Assembly: GCF_003033885.1 (NCBI RefSeq)
Contig: NZ_CP024081.1
Location: 806,999 to 870,998, forward strand
Source: Pseudomonas rhizophila
Lineage (GTDB): Bacteria > Pseudomonadota > Gammaproteobacteria > Pseudomonadales > Pseudomonadaceae
Direction of reading: 5' to 3'
Length of the DNA stretch: 64,000 nucleotides
Made by a program: the position numbers and the translations under genes. Shown here piece by piece: positions 28,550 through 50,297 of this stretch. Within the stretch, counting starts at the first letter, position 1, and each line of letters begins with the position of its first letter. The notes under the pieces were generated by a model. The model saw nothing but the letters and a program-made list of their open reading frames with translations, was not told the origin of the DNA and made no database searches.

Positions 28550-29680
28550 ATGGCTAACTTGCGTATAGCACTGGTGGCGGGAGAGGCTTCCGGTGACATT
28601 CTGGGTGCCGGTCTGATGCGTGCGCTCAAGGCGCAGCACCCAGCAGTGGAGTTCATCGGTGTCGGTGGCCCCTTGATGCAGGCCGAAGGGCTGGCGTCAT
28701 ATTTCCCCATGGAACGCCTGTCGGTGATGGGGCTGGTTGAGGTGCTCGGACGTCTGCGCGAACTGCTGGCTCGCCGCAAGAAGCTGATCGCGACCCTGAT
28801 CGACGAAAGACCGGATGTGTTCATCGGCATCGATGCGCCGGATTTCACTCTCAATATCGAACTCAAGTTGCGTCAGGCCGGTATCAAGACGGTGCACTAC
28901 GTCAGCCCCTCGGTCTGGGCCTGGCGGCAGAAGCGCGTGTTGAAAATCCGCGAAGGCTGCGACCTGATGCTCACGCTGCTGCCGTTCGAAGCCCGATTCT
29001 ACGAAGAGAAGGGCGTGCCGGTACGGTTTGTCGGCCATACCCTGGCCGATACCATTCCCCTGCAAGCGGATCGTGACGCGGCGCGTCAGACGTTGGGCCT
29101 GCCCGACGGCCCGCTGGTGGCCTTGATGCCCGGTAGCCGTGGCGGCGAGGTCAGTCGCCTGGGAGGCTTGTTCTTCGACGCCGCCGAGCGTCTGCGAGCG
29201 ATGCGTCCCGGCGTGCGTTTTGTTCTGCCCTGTGCCAGCCCGCAGCGACGGGCTCAGCTTGAAGCGCTGCTGGCCGGGCGCGATCTGCCTGTCACATTGC
29301 TCGATGGCCGTTCTCATCTCGCACTGGCTGCGTGTGACGCCGTGTTGATTGCGTCCGGCACTGCTACCCTTGAGGCGTTGCTGTATAAACGCCCGATGGT
29401 GGTCGCCTATCGCTTGGCGCCGTTGACGTTCTGGATCCTCAAACGCATGGTCAAGAGCCCTTACATCTCCTTGCCCAATCTGTTGGCCCAGCGCTTGCTG
29501 GTGCCTGAATTGCTGCAGGACGAGGCAACCGCCGATGCGCTGGCCCGTACGCTGTCGCCCTTGATCGACGGTGGCCAGGAGCAGACCCGGGGCTTTGATG
29601 ACATTCACCGTACCTTGCGCCGCGATGCCTCCAACCAGGCCGCCGACGCAGTATTGACCCTGATCGGCGCCAAACCATGA
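28550..29680 (+). CDS. lpxB: Lipid A disaccharide synthase
   Basis: LpxB joins UDP-diacylglucosamine and lipid X at the inner membrane. The 376-residue GT19 glycosyltransferase has the N-terminal [15 protein letters not shown] loop, the [11 protein letters not shown] motif and [13 protein letters not shown]. It starts 2 bases after lpxA and overlaps rnhB by 4 bases. Confidence 0.97.
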   Translation: MANLRIALVAGEASGDILGAGLMRALKAQHPAVEFIGVGGPLMQAEGLASYFPMERLSVMGLVEVLGRLRELLARRKKLIATLIDERPDVFIGIDAPDFTLNIELKLRQAGIKTVHYVSPSVWAWRQKRVLKIREGCDLMLTLLPFEARFYEEKGVPVRFVGHTLADTIPLQADRDAARQTLGLPDGPLVALMPGSRGGEVSRLGGLFFDAAERLRAMRPGVRFVLPCASPQRRAQLEALLAGRDLPVTLLDGRSHLALAACDAVLIASGTATLEALLYKRPMVVAYRLAPLTFWILKRMVKSPYISLPNLLAQRLLVPELLQDEATADALARTLSPLIDGGQEQTRGFDDIHRTLRRDASNQAADAVLTLIGAKP

Positions 29681-30336
29681 GTAACGTGAAATTGCAGATG
29701 GGCCTGGACTTCAATCTGGTGGCTGAAGTTGAAGAACTGGTGGCCGGTGTTGATGAGGTCGGTCGTGGTCCGTTGTGCGGCGCAGTGGTGACGGCAGCGG
29801 TGATTCTCGATCCAAACCGGCCCATTCTGGGCCTCAACGACTCCAAGAAGCTCACCGAAGCCCGTCGCGAAAAGCTCTACGACGAAATCTGTGAGAAAGC
29901 CCTGAGCTGGTGCATTGCACGGGCTGAAGTGGAAGAGATCGACGAACTGAATATCCTGCACGCCACCATGCTTGCGATGCAGCGTGCCGTGGAAGGCCTG
30001 CACATCACCCCGAAACTGGCGATGATCGATGGCAATCGGTGCCCGAAGCTGTCTATGCGCGCCGAAGCAGTCGTTCAGGGGGACGGCAAGGTGCCGGCCA
30101 TTGCGGCGGCATCGATTCTGGCCAAGGTCAGCCGTGATCGGGAAATGAGCGCCTTTGAATTGATTTACCCGGGCTACGGCATCGGCGGCCACAAGGGCTA
30201 CCCGACACCCGTTCATCTGGAAGCGCTGGCGCGCCTTGGGCCAACGCCGATCCATCGGCGCTCGTTCGCGCCGGTGCGGCTGGCTTATGAAGCCCGTGAG
30301 GGTTTGATCGTAAGTCATCAGACTGCGGTCTCTTGA
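29677..30336 (+). CDS. rnhB: Ribonuclease HII
   Basis: RNase HII cuts RNA in RNA-DNA hybrids and removes single ribonucleotides. The 219-residue protein has the [13 protein letters not shown] active-site motif and later acidic residues (MIDGN). The ATG overlaps the lpxB stop. The N-terminus is about ten residues longer than in some relatives, and the in-frame ATG at 29698 is an alternative start. Confidence 0.95.
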   Translation: MSNVKLQMGLDFNLVAEVEELVAGVDEVGRGPLCGAVVTAAVILDPNRPILGLNDSKKLTEARREKLYDEICEKALSWCIARAEVEEIDELNILHATMLAMQRAVEGLHITPKLAMIDGNRCPKLSMRAEAVVQGDGKVPAIAAASILAKVSRDREMSAFELIYPGYGIGGHKGYPTPVHLEALARLGPTPIHRRSFAPVRLAYEAREGLIVSHQTAVS

Positions 30337-30377
30337 TGCAGGCTTTTGTGGCAAGGCAATCATGCTGATGTTTTACC

Positions 30378-30410
30378 CAAGGCTCGGTACAATCCGGGCC
30401 TTGTTGTTTT
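30378..30410 (+). terminator. Terminator between rnhB and dnaE
   Basis: CAAGGCTCGG and CCGGGCCTTG pair over 10 bp with one wobble around TACAAT, followed by TTGTTTT. It would end the bamA-to-rnhB transcript. The loop TACAAT could also serve as a -10 box for dnaE, but no good -35 is seen. Confidence 0.72.
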
Positions 30411-30432
30411 CATGACTTAACGCAGGATCACT

Positions 30433-33954
<3,522 letters not shown>

Positions 33955-34105
33955 CGGCCAGGTGCCACTCCTGAACCTTGGAGCGGCCCTGATCTCGACC
34001 CGAATTTTTAATCTCGACCTGAACGCGCCTCTCCCTTAAGGTAGGGCGCGAATAGACAACCGGCCGGCCCAAGCTCTCTTGGACGTCGACCCAAGACGGA
34101 CGCCT

Positions 34106-35053
34106 ATGAACCCGAATTTTCTAGATTTCGAACAGCCGATCGCCGACCTGCAAGCCAAGATCGAAGAGTTGCGCTTGGTCGGTAATGACAATTCGCTGAA
34201 TATCGGCGATGAAATCTCTCGTCTGCAGGACAAAAGCCGCACGCTGACCGAAGACATCTTTGGCAAGCTGACCAGCTGGCAGATCGCCCGCCTGGCGCGT
34301 CATCCGCGTCGTCCCTATACCCTGGACTATATCGAGCACATCTTCACTGAGTTCGATGAACTGCACGGCGATCGGCATTTCTCCGACGACGCCGCGATCG
34401 TGGGTGGCGTCGCCCGTCTGGACGACCAGCCAGTGATGGTCATCGGCCATCAGAAAGGCCGCGAAGTGCGCGAAAAGGTGCGCCGCAACTTCGGCATGCC
34501 GCGTCCGGAAGGCTATCGCAAGGCGTGCCGCCTGATGGAAATGGCCGAGCGCTTCAAGATGCCGATCCTGACCTTCATCGACACGCCGGGCGCTTATCCG
34601 GGCATCGACGCCGAAGAGCGCAACCAGAGCGAAGCGATCGCCTGGAACCTGCGCGTAATGGCACGACTGAAAACCCCGATCATCGCCACCGTGATCGGCG
34701 AAGGCGGTTCCGGCGGTGCGCTGGCCATTGGTGTCTGCGATCAGCTGAACATGCTGCAATACTCCACCTACGCGGTGATCTCGCCGGAAGGCTGCGCCTC
34801 GATCCTGTGGAAAACCGCCGAGAAGGCGCCGGATGCCGCCGAAGCCATGGGCATCACCGCTGAGCGTCTCAAAGGCCTGGGTATCGTGGATAAAGTGATC
34901 AGCGAGCCTGTAGGCGGCGCTCATCGTGATCCGGCCGCGGCTGCGGCGCTGATTCGTGCCGAGCTGAGCTCGCAACTGTCGATGCTCAAGAAGTTCGACA
35001 ACGAGGCGCTGCTGGCCCGTCGCTATGAGCGGCTGATGAGCTACGGTCTCTGA
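34106..35053 (+). CDS. accA: Acetyl-CoA carboxylase carboxyltransferase subunit alpha
   Basis: AccA forms the carboxyltransferase with AccD and makes malonyl-CoA. The 315-residue protein begins [22 protein letters not shown] and has the crotonase-like core with [23 protein letters not shown] and [15 protein letters not shown]. The frame is open to 34079, but the ATG at 34106 matches the family start. Confidence 0.97.
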   Translation: MNPNFLDFEQPIADLQAKIEELRLVGNDNSLNIGDEISRLQDKSRTLTEDIFGKLTSWQIARLARHPRRPYTLDYIEHIFTEFDELHGDRHFSDDAAIVGGVARLDDQPVMVIGHQKGREVREKVRRNFGMPRPEGYRKACRLMEMAERFKMPILTFIDTPGAYPGIDAEERNQSEAIAWNLRVMARLKTPIIATVIGEGGSGGALAIGVCDQLNMLQYSTYAVISPEGCASILWKTAEKAPDAAEAMGITAERLKGLGIVDKVISEPVGGAHRDPAAAAALIRAELSSQLSMLKKFDNEALLARRYERLMSYGL

Positions 35054-35070
35054 CCCGACCGCAATGCCCA

Positions 35071-35159
35071 TGTGGGAGCGAGCCTGCTCGCGATACGGTT
35101 TAACATTCAACAAATGAGTTGACTGATATACCGCCATCGCGAGCAGGCTCGCTCCCACA
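35071..35159. repeat. REP pair (REPIN) between accA and tilS
   Basis: Inverted REP copies lie at 35071-35093 and 35137-35159. The tilS frame is open back through the second copy, which would make a false N-terminal extension. Confidence 0.9.
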
Positions 35160-35184
35160 GTTGTTTGTGCCAAGGCTGACTCCT

Positions 35185-36486
35185 ATGAACTCAAGCGCGG
35201 ATCTGCCAACCCGGCTCCTCACACAGCTATCCCCCTGGCGCAACGCCGTCACCTGGCGCATCGCCTTCTCCGGTGGCCTCGATTCCACCGTCCTGCTGCA
35301 CCTGCTCGCGTCTCTCTCCAAAAATGAAGCCCTGCCACCGCTACGTGCTGTCCACGTCCATCATGGCCTTCAGGCTGTGGCCGATGCATGGCCGGACCAT
35401 TGTCGCTCGGTCTGCAAGGCCCTTGGGGTGCCGCTGGAAGTAGTGAACGTGCAAGTCCCGGCCGGTGCCAGCGTCGAGCGTGCCGCCCGGGAGGCGCGCT
35501 ATGCTGCCTTCGTGGCGCTGCTCCACAGCAATGAAGTGCTACTCACCGGTCAACATCGCGACGATCAGGCTGAAACCCTGTTGTTTCGTTTGTTGCGTGG
35601 GGCAGGGGTGAGGGGCTTGTCGGCGATGCCTCGGCAGCGTCCTCTGGGCCAGGGGTACTTGCTGCGACCCTTGCTCGATGTGTCCCGGGCGGAGCTGGAA
35701 GCCTACGCGACGCAACAGGGCTTGAACTGGATCGAAGACCCTTCCAACGACGATCACCGGTACGCGCGCAATTTCCTGCGCCAGCGAGTTTTCCCGGTAT
35801 TGACCGAGCAGTGGTCCCAAGCCTCGACGACCTTCGCCCGCAGCGCTGCGCACCTGAGTGAGGCCCAAGGCTTGCTGGATGACCTGGCGCGAATCGATCT
35901 GCACCGAGCCATCACGCCCAGCGCGTTCGACTGGCTTGGGTTGCGGTCGCTTGAGTTGGCCCCGTTGCGAGCCTTGTCGCCGGCCCGTCAGCGTAATGCG
36001 TTGAGTCATTGGCTGGCGTCGATGACAACGCTGCCCGACAGTGATCATTGGTCTGGCTGGGACTCGTTGCGCGATGCAGCGGACGACGCCCGGCCGATCT
36101 GGCGGCTGGCCGGTGGCGAACTGCACCGCGCCGGCGGGCGCGTCTGGTGGTTATCCGACCGCTGGCTGCGACCGGCCGCAGGCCCCGTAGAATGGACGCT
36201 GACTGCTCAAGCATTGACCCTGCCAGACAACGGCACGGTGACCCTCGACGGTAAAATGCCCGACGGACCGCTCTGCGTCCGCTATCGTCAGGGAGGTGAA
36301 GCCATGATGTTGCCCGGCCGTGGCCACCGGGACCTCAAGCGTTTGCTCAACGAAAGAGGCGTGCCGGCGTTTGCGCGCGGTCGATTGCCACTGCTGTATC
36401 GGGACGAGCAATTGCTGGCGGTGGCGAACCTGCCAGGACTCGACAGCGGCATTGATGGCAACTGGCAACTGATCTGGCAGCCATGA
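35185..36486 (+). CDS. tilS: tRNA(Ile)-lysidine synthase
   Basis: TilS adds lysine to C34 of the tRNA-Ile that reads AUA. The 433-residue protein has the PP-loop SGGLDS at residues 29-34, the GQHRDDQAETLLFRLLRG motif, and a C-terminal substrate-binding domain. I chose the ATG at 35185 because the frame upstream only reads REP sequence. Confidence 0.95.
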   Translation: MNSSADLPTRLLTQLSPWRNAVTWRIAFSGGLDSTVLLHLLASLSKNEALPPLRAVHVHHGLQAVADAWPDHCRSVCKALGVPLEVVNVQVPAGASVERAAREARYAAFVALLHSNEVLLTGQHRDDQAETLLFRLLRGAGVRGLSAMPRQRPLGQGYLLRPLLDVSRAELEAYATQQGLNWIEDPSNDDHRYARNFLRQRVFPVLTEQWSQASTTFARSAAHLSEAQGLLDDLARIDLHRAITPSAFDWLGLRSLELAPLRALSPARQRNALSHWLASMTTLPDSDHWSGWDSLRDAADDARPIWRLAGGELHRAGGRVWWLSDRWLRPAAGPVEWTLTAQALTLPDNGTVTLDGKMPDGPLCVRYRQGGEAMMLPGRGHRDLKRLLNERGVPAFARGRLPLLYRDEQLLAVANLPGLDSGIDGNWQLIWQP

Positions 36487-36501
36487 AACCAAGATCTGGG
36501 T

Positions 36502-39266
<2,765 letters not shown>

Positions 39267-39284
39267 CGCGGTTTTCTCCGGTAA

Positions 39285-40715
<1,431 letters not shown>

Positions 40716-40797
40716 GCGGTAGATGGTAAAAAGACACCGGATGATGTCAAAAAAGTCGCAATAGCGGCGGTTTTGCCTCTAATCTGATGCCTTATCA

Positions 40798-40829
40798 AGC
40801 ACAAGCCTGGTTTTTCCAGGCTTCGTGCT
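40798..40829 (+). repeat. Strong stem-loop between eno and ftsB
   Basis: AGCACAAGCCTGG and CCAGGCTTCGTGCT pair over 13 bp with one bulged base around a T5 loop. No T-run follows, so it may stabilise the eno 3' end rather than terminate. Confidence 0.65.
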
Positions 40830-40885
40830 ATCAGACGCTTCAAAGTGTGGCATGGCTGTCTTTTTCACTGGAAACCTGAGATTCG

Positions 40886-41164
40886 ATGCGCAGTCCCAAT
40901 TGGTTGTTTCTTGTCTTGCTCCTGTTGCTGGCTGGCCTGCAGTACCGCCTTTGGGTGGGTAATGGCAGCCTGGCGCAAGTGGCGGACCTGACTCAGCAGA
41001 TTGCCGAACAGCATGCCGAAAACGAGGCGTTGCTGGAGCGTAACCGGGTGATGGACGCCGAAGTCAGTGAACTGAAAAAAGGCATGGAGACCGTTGAAGA
41101 GCGGGCTCGCCATGAACTGGGCATGGTTAAAGAGGGCGAAACCCTCTACCAGTTGGCCCAATGA
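40886..41164 (+). CDS. ftsB: Cell division protein FtsB
   Basis: FtsB joins FtsL and FtsQ at the division septum. The 92-residue protein has a short cytoplasmic N-terminus, one membrane helix at about residues 6-22, and a periplasmic coiled coil (LTQQIAEQHAENEALLERN). It sits directly before ispD with a 4-base overlap, as in most gammaproteobacteria. Confidence 0.95.
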   Translation: MRSPNWLFLVLLLLLAGLQYRLWVGNGSLAQVADLTQQIAEQHAENEALLERNRVMDAEVSELKKGMETVEERARHELGMVKEGETLYQLAQ

Positions 41165-41868
41165 GTATCCGTTTGCCGGCCTTCTGGGCCGTGATTCCTG
41201 CCGCGGGCGTTGGCGCCCGTATGGCTGCGGACCGTCCCAAGCAATACCTGCAACTGGGCGGACGCACAATTCTCGAACACAGCCTTGGCTGTTTCCTCGA
41301 TCATCCGACCGTAAAAGGCGTGGTGGTCAGTATTGCACACGATGACCCTTATTGGCCGACCCTGGCCTGTGCCAGCGATACACGCATCCAGCGCGTGGAC
41401 GGTGGCGAACAACGTTCGGATTCGGTGCTCAATGCCTTGCTGCATCTTCACGGACAGGGTGCCGATGATCACGACTGGGTCTTGGTGCACGACGCCGCCC
41501 GGCCCAACCTGGCCCGGGACGATCTGGACACATTGCTCAGGGAACTGGTGAATGATCCGGTCGGCGGCCTCCTGGCTGTGCCGGCGCGTGACACCCTCAA
41601 GCGAGTCGACAAGCACGGCCGTGTAGTGGAAACCGTTGACCGCAGCGTCATCTGGCAAGCCTACACGCCGCAAATGTTTCGTCTCGGAGCCCTGCACCGG
41701 GCCCTGGCTGACAGCCTGGTGGCCGATGCCATGATTACCGACGAAGCGTCCGCCATGGAATGGGCGGGGCAAGCGCCACGCCTGATCGAAGGGCGGGCCG
41801 ATAACCTCAAGGTCACACGCCCTGAAGATCTGGAGTGGTTGCGCCAGCGTTGGGCGAATCGCCATTAA
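41161..41868 (+). CDS. ispD: 2-C-methyl-D-erythritol 4-phosphate cytidylyltransferase
   Basis: IspD makes CDP-ME in the MEP isoprenoid pathway. The 235-residue protein has the nucleotide-binding loop VIPAAGVGARMAADRPKQYL and VHDAARPNL. It overlaps ftsB. The usual partner ispF is 3.2 kb away because a formaldehyde-detoxification cassette lies between them. Confidence 0.97.
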   Translation: MSIRLPAFWAVIPAAGVGARMAADRPKQYLQLGGRTILEHSLGCFLDHPTVKGVVVSIAHDDPYWPTLACASDTRIQRVDGGEQRSDSVLNALLHLHGQGADDHDWVLVHDAARPNLARDDLDTLLRELVNDPVGGLLAVPARDTLKRVDKHGRVVETVDRSVIWQAYTPQMFRLGALHRALADSLVADAMITDEASAMEWAGQAPRLIEGRADNLKVTRPEDLEWLRQRWANRH

Positions 41869-41880
41869 GTGGAATCGCCA

Positions 41881-41971
41881 TCGCGAGCAGGCTCGCTCCC
41901 ACAAGGGACTTTGGCTGTACACAAAATTTGTAGCCGCTGAAGATCCAGTGTGGGAGCGAGCCTGCTCGCGA
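41881..41971. repeat. REP pair (REPIN) between ispD and gfnR
   Basis: Inverted REP copies at 41881-41903 and 41949-41971 lie between the convergent genes ispD and the LysR-type regulator. Confidence 0.9.
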
Positions 41972-42003
41972 TAGCAATCGCTCAGGTCACATGAAAACCA
42001 GTG

Positions 42004-42900
42004 TTACCCCCGATACTCCGGCCGCTGCGCCAACCCCTCCTTCAAGTAATCCACCAACTTGCGCACCTTCGGCGACAAATGCCGTTGCTGCGGATACAAC
42101 GCCCACACCGCTGTATTCGGCGGCTGGTGAGCCTCTAACAGCGATATCAACGCCCCGCTGTGCAAATGCTCCAACACGTAGTAATCCGGCAACTGACACA
42201 ATCCCACTCCTTGCAAAGCCGCATCCAGCACCGCCTGCCCGCTGTTACAACGCCAGTTTCCCTGCACTCGTTGGGAAAATTCCCGCCCGTTCTGCTCCAG
42301 TTGCCAGAGGTCGGAGCTGCCGATCAGGCAGTTGTGGCGGCTCAATTCCGACAAGCTATGGGGGCGACCGTAGCGCTCCAGGTAGGACGCCGATGCGCAC
42401 AGGTACATGCGCCGTGGCGCCAGGCGCGTGGCAACCAGGCGCGAGTCCTGCAAACGGCCCAGGCGAATCGCCAGGTCCAGGCCTTCGTGAACCAGATCGA
42501 GGGGGCGGTTGCTCAGTTCGATGTCCACCCGCAATTGCGGATAAAGCGTCATGAACCGTGTCACCAGCGGCACAATGAACCGCTCGCCGTAGGCCACGGC
42601 ACAGGTCATGCGCAACATGCCTTTGGGTTCGCTGGTGAGGTCGCCCACCGCCCGCAGTGCTTCTTCGCGTCCGTCCTGTAGGCGCTGGCAATGCTGCAAG
42701 AACGTCTGGCCGGCCTCGGTCAGAGTGACCCGGCGGGTACTGCGATACAGCAGTCGTGTCTGCAGACGCTCTTCAAGCCGTACGATTTGTCGACTGATGT
42801 GGGAAGACGAAACCCCCAGGCGTTCGGCGGCGGCGGTGAATTGGCTGCATTCGGCCACGGCGACGAATTCGTCAATGCCCTCCCAGCGGTTATCGGACAT
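42004..42900 (-). CDS. gfnR: LysR-type regulator of formaldehyde detoxification (GfnR-like)
   Basis: The 298-residue protein has an N-terminal winged helix-turn-helix (FTAAAERLGVSSSHISRQIVRLEERL, residues 20-45) and a LysR effector domain. It is divergent from frmA with a shared 107-base intergenic region, the classic LysR arrangement. In P. aeruginosa a LysR gene in this position, named gfnR, controls the adjacent glutathione-dependent formaldehyde genes. Function here is inferred from family and position. Confidence 0.8.
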   Translation of the reverse strand: MSDNRWEGIDEFVAVAECSQFTAAAERLGVSSSHISRQIVRLEERLQTRLLYRSTRRVTLTEAGQTFLQHCQRLQDGREEALRAVGDLTSEPKGMLRMTCAVAYGERFIVPLVTRFMTLYPQLRVDIELSNRPLDLVHEGLDLAIRLGRLQDSRLVATRLAPRRMYLCASASYLERYGRPHSLSELSRHNCLIGSSDLWQLEQNGREFSQRVQGNWRCNSGQAVLDAALQGVGLCQLPDYYVLEHLHSGALISLLEAHQPPNTAVWALYPQQRHLSPKVRKLVDYLKEGLAQRPEYRG

Positions 42901-42926
42901 GAATGATTATCCCTGTGCAGCAATAA

Positions 42927-44120
<1,194 letters not shown>

Positions 44121-44128
44121 GGTCGGTC

Positions 44129-44977
44129 ATGAGCCTTGAAAACATTTCCTGCCAGAAAAGCTTCGGCGGCTGGCACAAGCGTTACCGGCATCGTTCCGAA
44201 GTGCTTGGTTGTGACATGGTGTTTGCCGTGTACCTGCCGCCCCAGGCCGAGCAGGGCGGTAAGTTGCCTGTGGTGTATTGGTTGTCCGGATTGACCTGCA
44301 CCGACGAGAACTTCATGCAAAAGGCCGGCGCCCAGCGCATGGCTGCCGAGCTGGGCCTGATTATTGTCGCGCCGGACACCAGCCCGCGCGGCGCCGACGT
44401 GCCGGGCGATCCGGACGGTGCCTGGGACTTTGGCCTGGGTGCGGGGTTTTATCTGAACGCCACGCAGGAACCGTGGGCGCGGCACTATCGGATGCATGAC
44501 TATGTGGTGCAGGAATTGCCGGCCTTGGTCGAAGCGCATTTCCCGGCCTCGGATAAGCGCGGCATCAGTGGTCACTCCATGGGTGGCCACGGCGCGCTGG
44601 TCTGCGCTTTGCGTAACCCAGGGCGTTACCGCTCGGTGTCGGCGTTTTCGCCGATCAACAATCCGATGGATTGCCCGTGGGGCCAGAAGGCGTTTTCTCG
44701 TTATCTGGGGGAAGACCGCTCGAAGTGGCGTGAGTGGGATGCCTGTGCATTGATCGCCGAAGCTGGCGAAAAGCTGCCGTTGCTGGTGGATCAGGGCGAT
44801 CGCGATGATTTCCTGGCCAACCAGCTCAAGCCCGAAGCCTTGCAGCAAGCGGCCAAGGCTGCCGGTCATCCGTTGGAGCTGCGCCTGCAACCGGGCTACG
44901 ACCACAGCTACTTCTTCATCGCCAGCTTCATTGAGGATCACTTGCAACATCATGCCCACGCTTTAGGGGGCTCTTAG
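44129..44977 (+). CDS. fghA: S-formylglutathione hydrolase
   Basis: FghA hydrolyses S-formylglutathione to formate and glutathione, the step after FrmA. The 282-residue alpha/beta hydrolase has the nucleophile Ser150 in [12 protein letters not shown] and the [14 protein letters not shown] oxyanion region. It is cotranscribed with frmA. Confidence 0.96.
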   Translation: MSLENISCQKSFGGWHKRYRHRSEVLGCDMVFAVYLPPQAEQGGKLPVVYWLSGLTCTDENFMQKAGAQRMAAELGLIIVAPDTSPRGADVPGDPDGAWDFGLGAGFYLNATQEPWARHYRMHDYVVQELPALVEAHFPASDKRGISGHSMGGHGALVCALRNPGRYRSVSAFSPINNPMDCPWGQKAFSRYLGEDRSKWREWDACALIAEAGEKLPLLVDQGDRDDFLANQLKPEALQQAAKAAGHPLELRLQPGYDHSYFFIASFIEDHLQHHAHALGGS

Positions 44978-45070
44978 TCTGTTTCCCCTTGGCGAGGGAG
45001 CTAATTGAGGGCGCTCCCCACGCTGAATGCAGGTAGAATCACGCCCTGACAAAAATCGGGGCGTTTTTTT

Positions 45071-45544
45071 ATGCGTATTGGCCACGGCTACGATGTTCAC
45101 CGTTTCGCTGAAGGCGACTTCATTACTCTGGGCGGCGTGCGTATTGCACACAGCTTCGGGCTGCTCGCGCATTCTGACGGTGACGTCCTGCTGCACGCCT
45201 TGAGCGACGCCTTGCTTGGCGCGGCTGCGCTGGGGGATATTGGCAGACATTTCCCCGACACCGACCCGCAGTTCAAGGGCGCCGACAGCCGGGTGCTGCT
45301 GCGCCACGTGGTCTCGCTGATCCACGCCAAGGGCTGGAAAGTCGGCAATGTCGATAACACCATCGTCGCCCAGGCGCCAAAAATGGCGCCACACATCGAA
45401 ACGATGCGTCGGTTGATTGCCGAGGACCTGCAAGTTGAGCTGGACCAGGTCAACGTGAAAGCCACCACCACCGAGAAACTTGGTTTCGTCGGTCGCGAAG
45501 AAGGCATTGCCGTTCATAGCGTTGCCTTGTTGCTGCGCCCATGA
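45071..45544 (+). CDS. ispF: 2-C-methyl-D-erythritol 2,4-cyclodiphosphate synthase
   Basis: IspF cyclises CDP-ME 2-phosphate in the MEP pathway. The 157-residue protein starts [12 protein letters not shown] with the zinc ligands DVH, followed by [32 protein letters not shown]. It overlaps truD by 4 bases. Confidence 0.97.
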   Translation: MRIGHGYDVHRFAEGDFITLGGVRIAHSFGLLAHSDGDVLLHALSDALLGAAALGDIGRHFPDTDPQFKGADSRVLLRHVVSLIHAKGWKVGNVDNTIVAQAPKMAPHIETMRRLIAEDLQVELDQVNVKATTTEKLGFVGREEGIAVHSVALLLRP

Positions 45545-46586
45545 CCGAACTGGAACTATTAGGCCCCCGTGCCTACGGCGAGTCGCTGGGCAGCGCAGTA
45601 CTCAAGGCCACTGCTGAAGATTTTCAGGTCGACGAAGTGCTCGACATCCCGCTCACGGGCGAAGGCGAGCACTTATGGATCTGGGTTGAAAAACGCGGTT
45701 TGAACACTGAAGAGGCGGCCCGGCGAATTGCCAAGGCCGCCGGCGTATCGTTGCGCACCGTCAGTTATGCCGGTCTCAAGGACCGCCAGGCGCTGACCCG
45801 CCAGTGGTTCAGCGTCCAGTTGCCGGGCAAGGCCGACCCGGACCTGTCGGCGGCGGAAAACGAAACGCTGAAGATCCTCAAGACCGGTCGCCATAAACGC
45901 AAGCTGCAACGCGGCGCGCACTCGGCCAATGGCTTTACTTTGCGCCTGACCCAGTTCAAGGGCGATCCAGCGGCGATCGATGCGCGTCTGCAACAGATCG
46001 CCCGTCTGGGCATTCCCAATTATTTCGGCGCCCAGCGCTTCGGGCATGACGGCGGTAACCTCGTCGATGCCCGCGCCTGGGCGGCGCGCAAGGCTTTGCC
46101 GGAACAGCGCAATGTGCGTTCGCGGCTGTTGTCCACCGCCCGCAGTTTTCTCTTCAACCGGGTGTTGGCGGCTCGGGTGGCCGATGGCACCTGGCAGCAC
46201 GCGCAGGTGGGCGACTTGCTGGCCTTCACCGACAGCCGCAGTTTTTTCCCCGCCGGCGAGGCCGAGTGCAGTGACCCACGCCTAGCGATTCTCGACCTGC
46301 ACCCCACCGGGCCGCAGTGGGGCGAGGGACCTTCGCCTGCCGCCGGCGCGGTCCATGATCTGGAGCAGGCCATCGCCGAGGCGGAGGCCGATCTGCGCGA
46401 CTGGTTGATAAACGCGGGAATGAGTCACGAACGTCGCATCCTGCGACTGCCCATTGGCGGCCTGTCGTGGCATTATCCCTCGCCTGACATTCTGCAACTG
46501 GAATTCGTCCTGCCGGCCGGATGTTTCGCCACTGTCTTGGTGCGCGAACTCGTCGATCTGGTGCCGGTGGGGCAGACGGACAGCCC

Positions 46587-46599
<13 letters not shown>
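45541..46599 (+). CDS. truD: tRNA pseudouridine(13) synthase
   Basis: TruD makes pseudouridine 13 in tRNA-Glu. The 352-residue protein has the catalytic aspartate (Asp81) in [13 protein letters not shown] and the [14 protein letters not shown] motif. It overlaps ispF by 4 bases and surE by 13 bases. Confidence 0.96.
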
Positions 46600-48013
<1,414 letters not shown>

Positions 48014-48239
48014 GCATTTATAAACAGACGCTGAATTCCGTGGCGTGGGTTGTGTCTTACACCGGCGCTGATCAATTAACCGTTGATTGGTTAAACGGAT
48101 TGCAACGGCGTCGAGCAAACGTGTGCGGCAGCGCCTCGAGCTTCATTAATAGAGGTGGGGTTGCGGCCAGCTGTATTTGTAATACCGTTGCCTGCACAGG
48201 CAGTTTCCAATTTTTCAACCACCACAAAGGGAGCGGCGG

Positions 48240-49085
48240 GTGAGTCTCACAGTCATTGCGCAGCGTATGGGTATCACGAGCTTTCAGCGCCTGGTGACTG
48301 GCCTTGTCTTGAGTACCTTGCTGGTCGGTTGCTCCAGTACCCCGTCGGGTAACGTCCGGGTTGTCGATCGCACCAACGCAACGCCTCAACGTCCTACAGT
48401 AACGACCGGTCAGTATGTAGTCCGTCGCGGTGATACGCTGTTTTCCATCGCTTTTCGCTATGGCTGGGACTACAAAGCGCTCGCAGCGCGAAACAACATT
48501 CCTGCGCCTTATACGATTCATCCGGGTCAGAGAATTCGCTTTGATGGGCGCAGTGGTTCAACGCCTACCGCGGTGGTGACTCAGTCCGGTTCGACGGCTT
48601 CGTCGTCGAGTAGAACCACGGTGATTCAACGTCCGGTCGGTGCCGCAACGGCAACAGTACCGTCCGTCGCGAGCAAACCGACACCTGCTCCTACCCCCGC
48701 GCCAGGCCCCAGCCCGAGCGGCTGGGGATGGCCTTCTAATGGCGTTCTTATTGGAAAATTCTCTTCAAACGGTAGTTTGAATAAAGGAATTGATATCGCC
48801 GGGGATTTGGGACAGCCTGTTTTAGCCGCGTCTGATGGCACGGTTGTGTACGCCGGGAGTGGTTTAAGGGGCTACGGCGAACTCGTGATCATCAAACACA
48901 GCGATACCTACGTCAGTGCCTACGGTCACAACCGCAGGCTGTTGGTTCGGGAGGGGCAGCAGGTCAAGGTCGGGCAAAAAATTGCCGAAATGGGATCAAC
49001 GGGAACGGACCGGGTGAAACTGCATTTTGAGATTCGCCGACAAGGTAAGCCAGTCGATCCGCTGCAATTCCTGCCACGTCGTTGA
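48240..49085 (+). CDS. nlpD: Lipoprotein NlpD, LysM plus degenerate LytM (M23) domain
   Basis: NlpD activates cell-wall amidases at the division site. The 281-residue product starts with GTG, has a lipobox LLVGC with Cys31, a LysM domain at about residues 58-102, a low-complexity serine/threonine/proline linker, and a C-terminal M23-type domain (KGIDIAGDLGQPV to LHFEIRRQGKPVDPL). Zinc-ligand positions are replaced (asparagine or lysine in place of histidine), as in E. coli NlpD, so it is probably an activator and not a hydrolase. rpoS promoters often lie inside nlpD. Confidence 0.93.
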   Translation: MSLTVIAQRMGITSFQRLVTGLVLSTLLVGCSSTPSGNVRVVDRTNATPQRPTVTTGQYVVRRGDTLFSIAFRYGWDYKALAARNNIPAPYTIHPGQRIRFDGRSGSTPTAVVTQSGSTASSSSRTTVIQRPVGAATATVPSVASKPTPAPTPAPGPSPSGWGWPSNGVLIGKFSSNGSLNKGIDIAGDLGQPVLAASDGTVVYAGSGLRGYGELVIIKHSDTYVSAYGHNRRLLVREGQQVKVGQKIAEMGSTGTDRVKLHFEIRRQGKPVDPLQFLPRR

Positions 49086-49191
49086 TTTGATTGTCAGCCT
49101 GTTCCGTCACGTAGAGGGAACAGGCTCCAGCGTTGCCAAGGATAAAGGCGTCGCTTGAGCTTGAGGTCGAACTCACCAAAGGACTATAACA

Positions 49192-50199
<1,008 letters not shown>

Positions 50200-50220
50200 C
50201 GGGAACGCACGCGTAATAAG

Positions 50221-50248
50221 AAAAGCCCCGACTGGTTCGGGGCTTTTT
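50221..50248 (+). terminator. rpoS terminator
   Basis: AAAAGCCCCGA and TCGGGGCTTTT form a perfect 11-bp stem around CTGGT, followed by T residues, 22 bases after the rpoS stop. Confidence 0.92.
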
Positions 50249-50297
50249 CGTTTCTTTGGCGGCTGTTGCAGCGCTTACTCTGTTTGCCGGCTTGGCG

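Noticed and set aside
35119..35184. N-terminal extension of TilS
   Set aside because: The extra codons only read a REP copy. The ATG at 35185 gives the family N-terminus.
48014..48239. Small frame between pcm and nlpD
   Set aside because: It has no ribosome-binding site or family resemblance. I only see a short TTAACC/GGTTAA palindrome near 48077-48095.
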